NCBI GenBank assembly: GCA_017539165.1
Contig: JAFYHN010000098.1
Span: 27,727 to 91,726 of the forward strand
Source: Eubacterium sp.
GTDB lineage: Bacteria; Bacillota; Clostridia; Lachnospirales; Lachnospiraceae
Length of the DNA stretch: 64,000 nt
Reading direction: 5' to 3'
Positions 33,364-42,294 of the stretch are shown here, in pieces; position 1 is the stretch's first letter, and each line of letters begins with the position of its first letter. Made by a program: the position numbers and the translations under genes. Below the pieces are notes generated by a model, which was not told the origin of the DNA, ran no database searches, and saw only the letters and a list, made by a program, of their open reading frames with translations.

Positions 33364-36300
33364 TTATTCAAAGTCCTGTGGAATGACTCTCATTGCTTCA
33401 GCATCTCTCTTCTGAGCCTTCTCGATAGCATTATCGATAGCTTCCTCGAGACGATCAAGGTTACCCATTTCCATACCATCAAGTATACTTGAGATAGTCT
33501 TCTCAGTTTCATCTGATGCTGAATAACCCCTCTGATTGATATATGCCATACCAAACTTAGTCATATCAGCCTTATCAATCTTAGTCATATCGATCAGGTA
33601 CTCGAACTCTGAAAGAATCTCAGCAGTATTTCCGAACAGGTTAGAGATTGAATCAATCTCACCAGTAAGGATAACTACGAAGTCCTTCTGATCTTTAGCT
33701 GAAAGCTGAACTATCTCAATAAGCTTCTGAGGTGAAACAAGACCGGCATTCTCAATAACGAGACATCCACCCTTTAACTTATCAAGGGCCTCGAAACCAA
33801 CCTTACTGAGTGCCTTTGCCTTAATCTTAGCAATAGTTCTTGAACTACATACACCCATATCATAGAAGCTTCGAGCAAAGTCTTCACCAACACATACTGA
33901 ACCGAAACCATACTGACCAAGGATAACTATATTTCTTGATCTGATAGTCTGTTCCATATTATCTGCGATATCGTTGAAAGTATCTACGATCTCATCAGCA
34001 GATGCCTTGATCTCAAGATATTTCTCAAGATAGTTAGCAGCAAGCGGAAGTCTCATTCCCGGAGCTGTCTTGGTAAGATCGATATCCATCTTATCAACTT
34101 CAGCTACCTTCTTCTCAGCAGCTTTAACAGCAGCTTCAAGTTCCTTAACCTTAGCCTTAGCTTCATCTACCTTAACAGCAGAACCGCGTTTAGCAAAGTC
34201 TTCTTCGGCTTTCTTTCTGGCAGCTTCCATCTTATTCAGGATATCGCCGATGACCTTAGCTTTCTCACCAAGAGTGATCTCAGTCTTGGTAACCTTGGTC
34301 TTAGCTGTTCTCACTGCATCCTCAGCTGTCTTAACAGCCTTCTTAGCCGCTGCAACTTCAGCATCCTTAGCCTTTACTTCGCTATCTATTTCAGCTTTAC
34401 TCTTCTTGAATTCCTCATCGAGTCTCTTGTTCTCAGAATCAATCTCTGCTTTAACCTGAGCTTCAGCCTTAGACTTAGACTCAATCTCAGCAGCCTTTAT
34501 TGCTTTAGCAATATTTGCTGCGATCTCATCAGCAGCCTTCTTCTCAGCTTCAGCAAATGCTGTCTGTCTGGCTCTGGAAGCCTCTTCTCTTCTCTGATCT
34601 ATATCAGCTGACTTAGCCTGTACAGTCTGAACATCAGCCTTCTTGGATTCAACATCTGCCTTAGCATTAGCAACCTTATCCTGAGCAGATTTAACAGCTT
34701 CTTTTGCAGCGTTAACAGCAGCTGTCTTAGTATTAACTTCAGCTTTTGCAGCTTCAACAGCAGACTGAGCTTCTGTAACACCTTTCTGAGCATTAGTTAT
34801 ATTACCATTTGCTGCATCAACCTTAGCTTTAATAGTATCTGCATTAGCTTTTGCATCAGCAAGAGCTTTTTCTGCAGCAGCAACAGCTGACATAGCTGAA
34901 TCATATTCCGCCTGAACTGAGCTTGCAGCATCCTTAGCATTCTCTACTTCTACTTCTGCAAGAAGAACTCTTCCTTCAGCAGAATTTACATTATCTTCAG
35001 CAGCAGCAACAGCTTCTTCTGCCTTTGTAACAGAAAGTTCTGCAGCAGCAACTCCTTCTTCAGCTTTTGTAACTTCAGCCTCTGCTTCAGTAACCTTAGC
35101 CTGAGCAGCCTGAATCTCAGCCTTAAGTTTCTCTTCTTCAGCTGCAAACTTCTTGATTTCTTCCTCTTCAGCCTTGCTATTCTCAGCAGCTCTCTTCTTG
35201 GCCGCCTCATCGCCCTTAGTCTTACTGATAAGTTCTGCTGCAGCCTTAGCCTCAGAAAGAATTTTATCTCTGATAGCATCCAGACCGGCATTTGCCTTCT
35301 CAGCAGCTGCTGCCTTGTCATTTGCAGTCTTCTCTTCAAGAGCTTTAATCTTGGTTTTAGCAAGAGCAAGAGCATCTTCCTTAGCTTTAACGTCGTCCTT
35401 AGCCTTAACTACGCCGTTTTCTGCTTCCTTAACAGCATCCTTCGCAGCATTAACTGTCTTCTCAAACTCTTCCTTATCCTTGATAGCTGCATCCATATCA
35501 GCTTCAAGCTTATCTTCTTCAGCTGTTCTTGGAGCCTCACCAGATGATGTTGTTTCAACAACTGAATTCTTCTCAACCTCAACAACCTGCTTTTTAGCTT
35601 CTTCAACAGCCTTCTTAGCTTCTGCTAATGCATGCTCAGCTTCTTCTTTATACTTCTTACGCTGTTCAGCAGCGGCAGCCTTACGAGCTTCTTCAGCAGC
35701 TTTCTTACGCTGTTCCTCAAGAGCACGTCTCTTCTCAGCTTCTTCAGCAGCCTTCTGTGCAGCTTCTTCTGCCTTCTTAGCAGCGAGTTCTTCTTTCTTC
35801 TTAGCTTCTGCTTCTACCTTAGCAGCAGCTTCTGCCTTAGCATGTTCTGCAGCATCACCCTTAGAAGCATCCTCAGGCACCTTGATTGAAACCTTATCAT
35901 CGCCCTTTTCCTGCTTCTTCTTCGCAGCTTTCTCTCTTGCAGCTGCAAGTCTTCTCTCCTGATCGTCAATGCCGCTGGACATCTTCTTCTTGCGTGCCTT
36001 ACGCTCTTCAAACTGATCTTCGTAAGTAGGTCCACTTGAATCAAGTTCAACTTCATCGCCTTCCTGTTCCTCAGATACATCCTTGAAACCATCCATAGAT
36101 GAAGCCTGAGCCGCAAATGATGAATCCTCATCATCAACGTCATACATACTGTCAGAATCATCACCCTTAGTAGGAACGATGCTATCAAGATCATCTCCCT
36201 TGGAATCAGCTGAATCCCAACCATTCTTATCACCGAATAGACCAAGACCATCCTTACCATCGATATTGGCACCAAGACCGCCTTCAGAACCAGGCATTGC

Positions 36301-36717
36301 TCCAAGTCCACCACCAGAACTCAGGAAATCACTAAGACCACCCTCTGGAAGCGGAATACCACCAAGTCCACCTGCACCTTCTGATTGCATTTCTGAAGTA
36401 AGAACTTGAGTTTCAGAATCGTCTGGAGTTGCTTCTTCAGCAGCACCACTATCACTAGATGCACCTTCAAGAGTATCTAAATCTATACCTAGCTCCTCTG
36501 CCCTCTTACGTCTTTTCTTTTCCTCAATCCTTGCAAGTTCTTCAGGTGTCAGAGTCTTATATGTTTTCTTCTCTGAATCGGCTTTTTTGTCATTCCCCAT
36601 CTTGGAAAATGCCATAGCCTCGCGTTCCCTTTCAAGTTTTTTTTGCTTTTCGGCACGTTCCTTCTCGACCTGTGCACGTACAGCAGCAATTAGCGCTTCT
36701 CTTTGATCAACAGCCAC
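33364..36717 (-). CDS. Giant Ala/Lys/Glu-rich coiled-coil protein with a degenerate AAA+ C-terminus
   Basis: The best start is GTG at 36717 (MAVDQREALIAAVRAQVEKERAEK), nine bases after GGAGGT; the ATG at 36768 lacks a good site. The 1117-residue protein has a charged N-terminus, a Gly-rich acidic stretch at about 100-190, and then roughly 600 residues of heptad-like Ala/Lys/Glu coiled coil. A C-terminal globular domain follows from about 900. There IVILGQYGFGSVCVGEDFARS sits where Walker A would be, but the Lys is replaced by Ser. CLVIENAG sits at the Walker B position without the Asp. VVILTG resembles sensor 1. It is therefore probably a non-hydrolysing AAA+ fold. Neighbours are MreB and a TPR protein, which suggests a structural scaffold. 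Confidence 0.75.
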   Translation of the reverse strand: MAVDQREALIAAVRAQVEKERAEKQKKLEREREAMAFSKMGNDKKADSEKKTYKTLTPEELARIEEKKRRKRAEELGIDLDTLEGASSDSGAAEEATPDDSETQVLTSEMQSEGAGGLGGIPLPEGGLSDFLSSGGGLGAMPGSEGGLGANIDGKDGLGLFGDKNGWDSADSKGDDLDSIVPTKGDDSDSMYDVDDEDSSFAAQASSMDGFKDVSEEQEGDEVELDSSGPTYEDQFEERKARKKKMSSGIDDQERRLAAAREKAAKKKQEKGDDKVSIKVPEDASKGDAAEHAKAEAAAKVEAEAKKKEELAAKKAEEAAQKAAEEAEKRRALEEQRKKAAEEARKAAAAEQRKKYKEEAEHALAEAKKAVEEAKKQVVEVEKNSVVETTSSGEAPRTAEEDKLEADMDAAIKDKEEFEKTVNAAKDAVKEAENGVVKAKDDVKAKEDALALAKTKIKALEEKTANDKAAAAEKANAGLDAIRDKILSEAKAAAELISKTKGDEAAKKRAAENSKAEEEEIKKFAAEEEKLKAEIQAAQAKVTEAEAEVTKAEEGVAAAELSVTKAEEAVAAAEDNVNSAEGRVLLAEVEVENAKDAASSVQAEYDSAMSAVAAAEKALADAKANADTIKAKVDAANGNITNAQKGVTEAQSAVEAAKAEVNTKTAAVNAAKEAVKSAQDKVANAKADVESKKADVQTVQAKSADIDQRREEASRARQTAFAEAEKKAADEIAANIAKAIKAAEIESKSKAEAQVKAEIDSENKRLDEEFKKSKAEIDSEVKAKDAEVAAAKKAVKTAEDAVRTAKTKVTKTEITLGEKAKVIGDILNKMEAARKKAEEDFAKRGSAVKVDEAKAKVKELEAAVKAAEKKVAEVDKMDIDLTKTAPGMRLPLAANYLEKYLEIKASADEIVDTFNDIADNMEQTIRSRNIVILGQYGFGSVCVGEDFARSFYDMGVCSSRTIAKIKAKALSKVGFEALDKLKGGCLVIENAGLVSPQKLIEIVQLSAKDQKDFVVILTGEIDSISNLFGNTAEILSEFEYLIDMTKIDKADMTKFGMAYINQRGYSASDETEKTISSILDGMEMGNLDRLEEAIDNAIEKAQKRDAEAMRVIPQDFE

Positions 36718-36798
36718 TGTGCTACTACCTCCTTCACATTTTTTCATTACATAGTTGGATATAAGCATCTGAACCCCTGAGTTCGTCAGCTTATCTAT

Positions 36799-39012
36799 TT
36801 ATAATTTAATACCGAGTGAAGCCAGAAGTGCTTCTGCTTCACGAAGCTTTGCCTCTTCTTCCTTAAGTCCCTCATCAAGCTTCTCGCTTTCGGTTTTCAT
36901 TACATCCTCAAATCTGTTATGAGTTTCAGTTTCCTGAAGCGACATACCAGGGAAATAATCTGAACTGAATCGCTTTAGATCCATCTCCGGGAAATCATAC
37001 TTCATGTAAGATGGTTCTGGTTCAGATTCTGGTTCACTTACAGATTCAGACTCAGAAACGTTCTCATATGATTGTTCCGATTCATATGTATTCTCTGTTT
37101 CATAAGATGTCTCTGATGCTGTCTCTTGTTCATATGATGCTTCCATTTCTGGCTCATCTTCGATAGTTTCTTCATAAACAGCTGTATTTCTAAACAGCGT
37201 ATTCTCATCAAGATCTGTTTCGAATTCATTCACTTCAGATGAATACCTAGATGCTTCTTCCACGTAATCTTTATCAAGTCCAGTCTCAAAGTCTTCTTCT
37301 ACATCTGGTGTGAAATCATCTTCAGTATTTGTTCCATATTCAGATTCTGTTTCATATGATGACTCAGATTCATAAGATCTCTCATCAAATGAAAGCTCTG
37401 GTTCATCATAATCATATTTCTCCCCTGATACTGAAGATTCTATTATAAGCTCTGGTTCTGACTCTGAATCCTCATCATCAGATTCATACTCTGAAGTTTC
37501 ATATTCAGATTCCGGTTTATATTCTGATTCAGTTTCTGATTCATATTCTGGTTCACTTTCTGACTCATACTCTGGTTCTGACTCAGTTTCATATTCAGAT
37601 ATAGATTCAGTTTCGTATTCAGCTTCTGACTCATATTCTGATTCATACTCAGATTCAGTCTCTGACTCGTACTCTGACTCAGATACTGATTCAGGTTCAG
37701 ACTCATACTCTGGTTCTGGCTCTGATTCGTATTCAGGCTCTGGCTCGAATTCATAAGATGACTCGTAACCAGCTTCAAATCCCGGTTCAGGAGAATATGA
37801 AACCTCTGGTTCCTCATCCTCTTCATTCTGAACAGGCACATCATAGTTAGATGTCCTACGGAACTTCTCAAAATCACTGAATACATTTGAACTATCATAA
37901 GACGATTCAAATTCCGAATCAATATCACTTAATCCGGCTATAGTATCTGATTCCGGAGCAAATCCATCATCGAATTCATATGTAACGAATTCCTGTTTAC
38001 CTGACTTCTTAGCTGCTTCTGGAACACCACCTTCTACAAACTCACTACCATCTACATCAGATAATTCTATATCATCATTTTGATCAGATGAAACATCTGC
38101 ACCATTAGCATCCGAAGATCCATCTGCATCCGTTAAAACAATATCATCTGAATCAGAATCGTTCTCGACTGCATTTTCATCAGTCTCCTCATCTACACTA
38201 TCCTGATCATCACCTGATTTTTTCTTAAACTTACGTTTTATGAAATTCTTGATTCCTTTTTCGATATTCTCAGATGATATCTTCTCTTTTGGATCATCTG
38301 AAACAAGAGAATTAATAACAGTAGTATCTTCAACAGCTTCAGGATTCATTTTAAAGTAATCTTCTTTAAGCTGTTTATCTTCTATCTCTCTGATTTCAGC
38401 CTCTTCAGGATTGTTATCCTGTGCCTCAGCAGTAGCATATATATAATACATTCTGACTGCAAGTTCGATGTCATTTGCAATCTCATCAACAAGTGTTACA
38501 TATCTGCCGTTTTTGAATGTAGCTTTATAATCCGTAATGAGCATCACTATATCATCTTTACCGAGAATCTTCGATAAGAGGATAAGTTCAAATGTCCAAT
38601 CCGAATCAATATTATCTCTATAATACGGATAAAGAATATCATAAAGGTCCTCAGGATTAGCTCCTTTACCCTTCTTCATGATATATCTTATATTCTTGAG
38701 ATCCTGCTCCTCACCAGAGCTGTAATAAACATATTCCTCAAAGTATCTGTCAGCAAGATCAAAATATCCAAGTTTCAGATAATAGTTAATAAGCGAAAAA
38801 ATAATCCTGTTTGCCTCGGGCGCCATACTATGAGCCTTCACATACATCTGCCTTGCTTCAGTAAGACGTCCAACATTCTCGTAAACTTCGCCGCAAACTC
38901 TTAGGAACTGAGGGTTAAATGACTTCTCAAGATCCTGAGAATCGAGTATAGGCTCAGCCAGGTCGTACTCATGTGCCTCCGCAAGCTGCTTTATTTTGTT
39001 TACGCTGGTCAT
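36799..39012 (-). CDS. TPR protein with a long acidic Glu/Ser/Tyr repeat region
   Basis: The start is taken at ATG 39012 (MTSVNKIKQLAEAHEYDLAEP) with AGGA just upstream; the six-codon extension starts with TTG. The 737-residue protein has an N-terminal helical-repeat (TPR-like) domain to about residue 215. A lysine-rich patch (KNFIKRKFKKKSG) follows, then a disordered acidic half. At about residues 430-520 a low-complexity tract repeats ESEPEYE and YESE units. The C-terminus (about 670-737) is again ordered and helical. There are no membrane helices. It sits 81 bp upstream of the coiled-coil pseudo-AAA gene and 35 bp downstream of the YbjQ-like gene. Confidence 0.72.
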   Translation of the reverse strand: MTSVNKIKQLAEAHEYDLAEPILDSQDLEKSFNPQFLRVCGEVYENVGRLTEARQMYVKAHSMAPEANRIIFSLINYYLKLGYFDLADRYFEEYVYYSSGEEQDLKNIRYIMKKGKGANPEDLYDILYPYYRDNIDSDWTFELILLSKILGKDDIVMLITDYKATFKNGRYVTLVDEIANDIELAVRMYYIYATAEAQDNNPEEAEIREIEDKQLKEDYFKMNPEAVEDTTVINSLVSDDPKEKISSENIEKGIKNFIKRKFKKKSGDDQDSVDEETDENAVENDSDSDDIVLTDADGSSDANGADVSSDQNDDIELSDVDGSEFVEGGVPEAAKKSGKQEFVTYEFDDGFAPESDTIAGLSDIDSEFESSYDSSNVFSDFEKFRRTSNYDVPVQNEEDEEPEVSYSPEPGFEAGYESSYEFEPEPEYESEPEPEYESEPESVSESEYESETESEYESEYESEAEYETESISEYETESEPEYESESEPEYESETESEYKPESEYETSEYESDDEDSESEPELIIESSVSGEKYDYDEPELSFDERSYESESSYETESEYGTNTEDDFTPDVEEDFETGLDKDYVEEASRYSSEVNEFETDLDENTLFRNTAVYEETIEDEPEMEASYEQETASETSYETENTYESEQSYENVSESESVSEPESEPEPSYMKYDFPEMDLKRFSSDYFPGMSLQETETHNRFEDVMKTESEKLDEGLKEEEAKLREAEALLASLGIKL

Positions 39013-39047
39013 GCTAAGTCCTGAACTCAAAATAATCTACTCCTTAA

Positions 39048-40151
39048 TTAGTTTCGTATCGATGCTTCCTCAAAAGTTTTCTCAACTTTCTCGACAACTG
39101 TTTCTTTCATATTTCCTCGTGTCTTCTCATATTGAAGTCCCGATTCCATAATCTCGAGAAGCTGTAAACGAACACCCGCATCTATATCTTTTATATACTC
39201 CATAAGGACATCTTTTATCTCAACTACTGTGTCCTTCTCACGCATCTGGTCAACCATTTCTTCATAGTTGAACTCAGTTTCATTCATAATATCTCTCTGC
39301 TTACGTCCGCAAACTGAACATTCTTCATCTCCTGCTTCATTTACGTGACCACAGTTACATGTCCAAACCATTCCGTCTGCGCTGTACTTCTCTACAGCAT
39401 CTATTCCGCGCTGTTCCTTAAGAGCCTCAAGCTTCCTTGTGTTGAGAGTCACATTCTTCGGCACATCATTACATGCACATATCTCATTGGAAGTCGCGTA
39501 CTTATTCAGAATAATCTTTGCATCCTTAAGAAGCTGCAGATCATTTGGTGCAATCTTCGTAAGAACATATTCAGATTCAATAACCGAAAGATTATTATTA
39601 TTTGAAAAGACGAAATCGACGTTCTTAATATCAAGTCTTTCATCATAAAGATTGGTAAACTCAACATCTGTTCTTATCGACTGAATATCTTCATGATTGT
39701 AATTGTAACAAACAATCTTCATTTTGATGATGTTGGAATTACCATCAAGAATGACCTTTACAGGTCTTGGAACAAGTCTTGTATAATAATTCGTGACATA
39801 CAGTTCTTTGTGAACCGTATCCGTAATACTAACATGTCTTGAAACCTTCACTGCAGTTCCTGATGCTATAACACCAAATGAACCTGCTTCTAACGGTGCA
39901 TACGTCATATTCATTCCAACTATCGCATTTGCACCCTTCTTTTTTGCAGCTTTTACAAGCTGATTCTCAGCATCTTCACGACACTTTTCAAGCTTTGCTG
40001 CATCTTTACTGGCCCCGTCCGTAACATCAGATGCCATACCGGAAATGGTATTGGAACTAAGAATCGAATGACCTGAAACAATCCCCATATATTCGGTCAC
40101 GACATAGCCCTCAAATCCGTTCGTAGTTGTAACTAGTATCTTTGCTGCCAT
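39048..40151 (-). CDS. YbjQ/DUF74-domain protein with a zinc ribbon
   Basis: The start is ATG at 40151 (MAAKILVTTTNGFEGY), eight bases after AGGGAGG. The 367-residue protein starts with a YbjQ-type domain (GYVVTEYMGIVSGHSI, LVKAAKKKGANAIVGMNMTYAP, GTAVKV), which forms pentamers in solved homologues. The middle of about 130 residues is unassigned. A CxC/CxxC zinc ribbon (WTCNCGHVNEAGDEECSVCGRKQ) lies at about 275-297, and a helical tail ends it. It is the first gene of the group running down to the LysR gene. Its molecular role is unknown. Confidence 0.78.
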   Translation of the reverse strand: MAAKILVTTTNGFEGYVVTEYMGIVSGHSILSSNTISGMASDVTDGASKDAAKLEKCREDAENQLVKAAKKKGANAIVGMNMTYAPLEAGSFGVIASGTAVKVSRHVSITDTVHKELYVTNYYTRLVPRPVKVILDGNSNIIKMKIVCYNYNHEDIQSIRTDVEFTNLYDERLDIKNVDFVFSNNNNLSVIESEYVLTKIAPNDLQLLKDAKIILNKYATSNEICACNDVPKNVTLNTRKLEALKEQRGIDAVEKYSADGMVWTCNCGHVNEAGDEECSVCGRKQRDIMNETEFNYEEMVDQMREKDTVVEIKDVLMEYIKDIDAGVRLQLLEIMESGLQYEKTRGNMKETVVEKVEKTFEEASIRN

Positions 40152-40207
40152 AATAGTAACCCTCCCTGTATTTAGTACAAGAAACAATTATCCATTTCAC
40201 TCTTATT

Positions 40208-40235
40208 ATTATAGCATTTACTAGTAATAAATCAA
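40208..40235 (-). promoter_or_regulatory. Promoter of the YbjQ-TPR-coiled-coil gene group
   Basis: On the minus strand TTGATT (40230-40235), 16 bp, TATAAT (40208-40213), about 57 bp upstream of the ATG at 40151. Confidence 0.55.
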
Positions 40236-40287
40236 ACAATTTTGTGCAAAAACAACAGAATTTTGTTATAAAATAATACCACTTAAA

Positions 40288-40791
40288 CTAAAATGAAATC
40301 GGGGATCTGTTTTTGTATGTCAGATAATGATATTCAATGCTGAAATACGTCTTTTCTTCGCTCGTTTCAACCAATTCCCAGTTCTCTTTTTCATCGAGAT
40401 TAGGGAACCATGTATCTGCCTGATATTTATAATCCAGTTTTGTGATTATAGCCTCGTCACAATACGGTTCAAGGAGGCTGTATATCTTACCTCCTCCTAC
40501 CACGTACACCGAGTCAGTATCATAATCCTTAAGTATTTCAAACAGTTCTTCAACTGAATGAGCTATAGGCGAATCTTTTGCAGTAAAATCATCTCTGGAC
40601 GAGAGTATAATATTCGTTCTACCAGCAAGAGGAATTCCATTCGGAAATCCCGCAAGAGTTTTCCTTCCAAGGACAATAGTGTTGCCCATCGTATATTTCA
40701 TAAAATTCTTTTGATCTTCCGGTATCTTGACAAGAAGACTGTTTTTATGACCGATTGCCCAGTTCTGATCCACTGCCGCAATAAGTTTCAT
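40288..40791 (-). CDS. folA: Dihydrofolate reductase
   Basis: The 167-residue protein begins MKLIAAVDQNWAIGHKNSLL, the DHFR substrate loop, with the conserved acidic residue in KIPEDQKNF and the NADPH-binding segments TIVLGRKTLAGFP and VYVVGGGKIY. It regenerates tetrahydrofolate. ATG at 40791 follows GGAGG. It is 18 bp downstream of thyA, the classic thyA-folA order, so the dihydrofolate made by ThyA is recycled by its neighbour. Confidence 0.95.
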   Translation of the reverse strand: MKLIAAVDQNWAIGHKNSLLVKIPEDQKNFMKYTMGNTIVLGRKTLAGFPNGIPLAGRTNIILSSRDDFTAKDSPIAHSVEELFEILKDYDTDSVYVVGGGKIYSLLEPYCDEAIITKLDYKYQADTWFPNLDEKENWELVETSEEKTYFSIEYHYLTYKNRSPISF

Positions 40792-40809
40792 GTATCATTC
40801 CTCCAATTA

Positions 40810-41640
40810 CTATACCGCTATCGGTATATTCTTTATCTGCTCTCCGTACTTATAATTCTCGACAATAAAATCATCCGGAGTAAATGAATAAAAATCAGTT
40901 TTTTCAGGATTAAGTGTTACCTTCGGAGCAGGATAAGTCTCTCTCTTTATTAATTCCTCAATGATAGGAACATGTCTGTCGTATATGTGTGCATCTGCTA
41001 TAACATGTACAAGTTCTCCTGGTTCAAAACCAGTAGCTCTGGCAACCATCATAAGAAGTGCCGCATACTGAACTACATTCCAGTTACCTGCAGCAAGTAC
41101 ATCCTGAGAACGCTGATTCAGGATTGCATTTAACTTATTTCCTGTAACATTATAAGTTACAGAATACGCACATGGATAGAGATGCATCTCGCTGAGATCA
41201 TGATGCACATACATATTTGTCATGATTCGTCGGCTATATGGATTCTCCTTCAGATCAAACAGAACCCTGTCCATCTGATCCATATTACCTTCTTTATAAC
41301 GGCTCTTTACACCGATCTGATAGCCGTATGCCTTACCAATAGAACCATCCTCATCAGCCCATTCATCCCATATATGAGAATTCAGTTCATGAATGTTGTT
41401 GGATTTCTTCTGATAGATCCACAGAATCTCATCTACCGCAGATTTTATATAAGTTCTTCTGAGTGAAAACGCCGGAAACTCTTTTGATATATCATACCTG
41501 TTGACAACACCAAACTTTTTGATAGTATATGCAGATGTTCCGTCAGACCACTTAGGTCTAACCTTTTCACCCTTTGTATCTATCCCCTCAGTCAGTATCT
41601 GCTTACACATATTTATGTATATCTCGTCTGCTTTACTCAT
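40810..41640 (-). CDS. thyA: Thymidylate synthase, phage phi3T/Bacillus ThyA-like type
   Basis: The start is taken at ATG 41640 (MSKADEIYINMCKQIL), with GAGGAGG twelve bases upstream; TTG at 41661 is the alternative. The 276-residue protein has the ThyA folate and dUMP elements IGKAYGYQIG, LYPCAYSVTYNV with the nucleophilic Cys, NQRSQDVLAAGNWNV and HIYDRHV. The usual His after the catalytic Cys is Ala here, as in the Bacillus phage phi3T branch where Val stands in that place. It methylates dUMP to dTMP. It heads the thyA-folA pair and is divergent from the XRE regulator. Confidence 0.92.
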   Translation of the reverse strand: MSKADEIYINMCKQILTEGIDTKGEKVRPKWSDGTSAYTIKKFGVVNRYDISKEFPAFSLRRTYIKSAVDEILWIYQKKSNNIHELNSHIWDEWADEDGSIGKAYGYQIGVKSRYKEGNMDQMDRVLFDLKENPYSRRIMTNMYVHHDLSEMHLYPCAYSVTYNVTGNKLNAILNQRSQDVLAAGNWNVVQYAALLMMVARATGFEPGELVHVIADAHIYDRHVPIIEELIKRETYPAPKVTLNPEKTDFYSFTPDDFIVENYKYGEQIKNIPIAV

Positions 41641-41785
41641 ACTATCAGTAGACCTCCTCAATCATTAATTCAGTGCTGTTTTAGCCGCTTTCAGCATCCT
41701 TTTTTCCGAGAATGCATTTTATTATGATATCATACTTTTGGAGTTATTTCCACCTATTAACATTTAAGGAAAGGAGATAAATACC

Positions 41786-42247
41786 ATGACAATAAAAATA
41801 TTCTGGGGTTCTCTGTTAAGAGACATCCGGCTAGATAAGCATCTTACTCAGAATGAAGTAGCCGAGATACTTCATATGACACGACAAGGTTACAGCTATA
41901 TAGAATGCGGAAAGCTGCATCCCACAGCAGAACAGTTAGCTATTCTATCAAATGTCTATGATACTGATCTTTATAGATACGCTTTAAAATGCATGCCCCT
42001 GGATTACGTTGCAGAACAAAGCGAATTTCGAACATATATCAATTCAACAAACCTGGCAAGCGAAAGGAAAAAGATACGTAAAGAGAAAAAAGACAACCCG
42101 AAAAGAAGGCAGCGAAATCTCAGTATCACGGACGACAAATCGAGCACAAACGCCAACAAAAAGAAAGACGACAAACAGAAGGACGACACTCAGGAAGACG
42201 ATACTCAGGAAGGCGATACCCAGAGTCAGGAAGATAATAACGATTAA
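41786..42247 (+). CDS. XRE-family helix-turn-helix regulator with a charged repetitive tail
   Basis: The 153-residue protein starts with ATG at 41786 after AAGGAG. Residues about 6-62 form an HTH_3 domain (LLRDIRLDKHLTQNEVAEIL, GYSYIECGKLHPTAEQLA). The last about 60 residues are highly basic and then acidic, ending in tandem DDTQE units, and are probably disordered. It is divergent from thyA-folA. Targets are unknown; local autoregulation is possible. Confidence 0.85.
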   Translation: MTIKIFWGSLLRDIRLDKHLTQNEVAEILHMTRQGYSYIECGKLHPTAEQLAILSNVYDTDLYRYALKCMPLDYVAEQSEFRTYINSTNLASERKKIRKEKKDNPKRRQRNLSITDDKSSTNANKKKDDKQKDDTQEDDTQEGDTQSQEDNND

Positions 42248-42254
42248 GCAAAAT

Positions 42255-42280
42255 GGGACAGGAGTAATATCTCCTGTCCC
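42255..42280. terminator. Bidirectional terminator between convergent genes
   Basis: GGGACAGGAG (42255-42264) pairs perfectly with CTCCTGTCCC (42271-42280). The minus-strand RNA reads ATTTTG after it. It separates the XRE gene from the REC-HPt gene. Confidence 0.7.
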
Positions 42281-42294
42281 AGTCAAGTCATATA

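Noticed and set aside
35153-35962. Long plus-strand frame (269 codons, Ser/Ala-rich)
   Set aside because: It is the antisense shadow of the Ala/Lys/Glu coiled coil, whose codon bias leaves the opposite frame open.
37443-37928. 161-codon minus-strand frame rich in Asn/Gln/Ser
   Set aside because: It is an out-of-frame reading of the Glu/Ser/Tyr repeat tract of the TPR protein.
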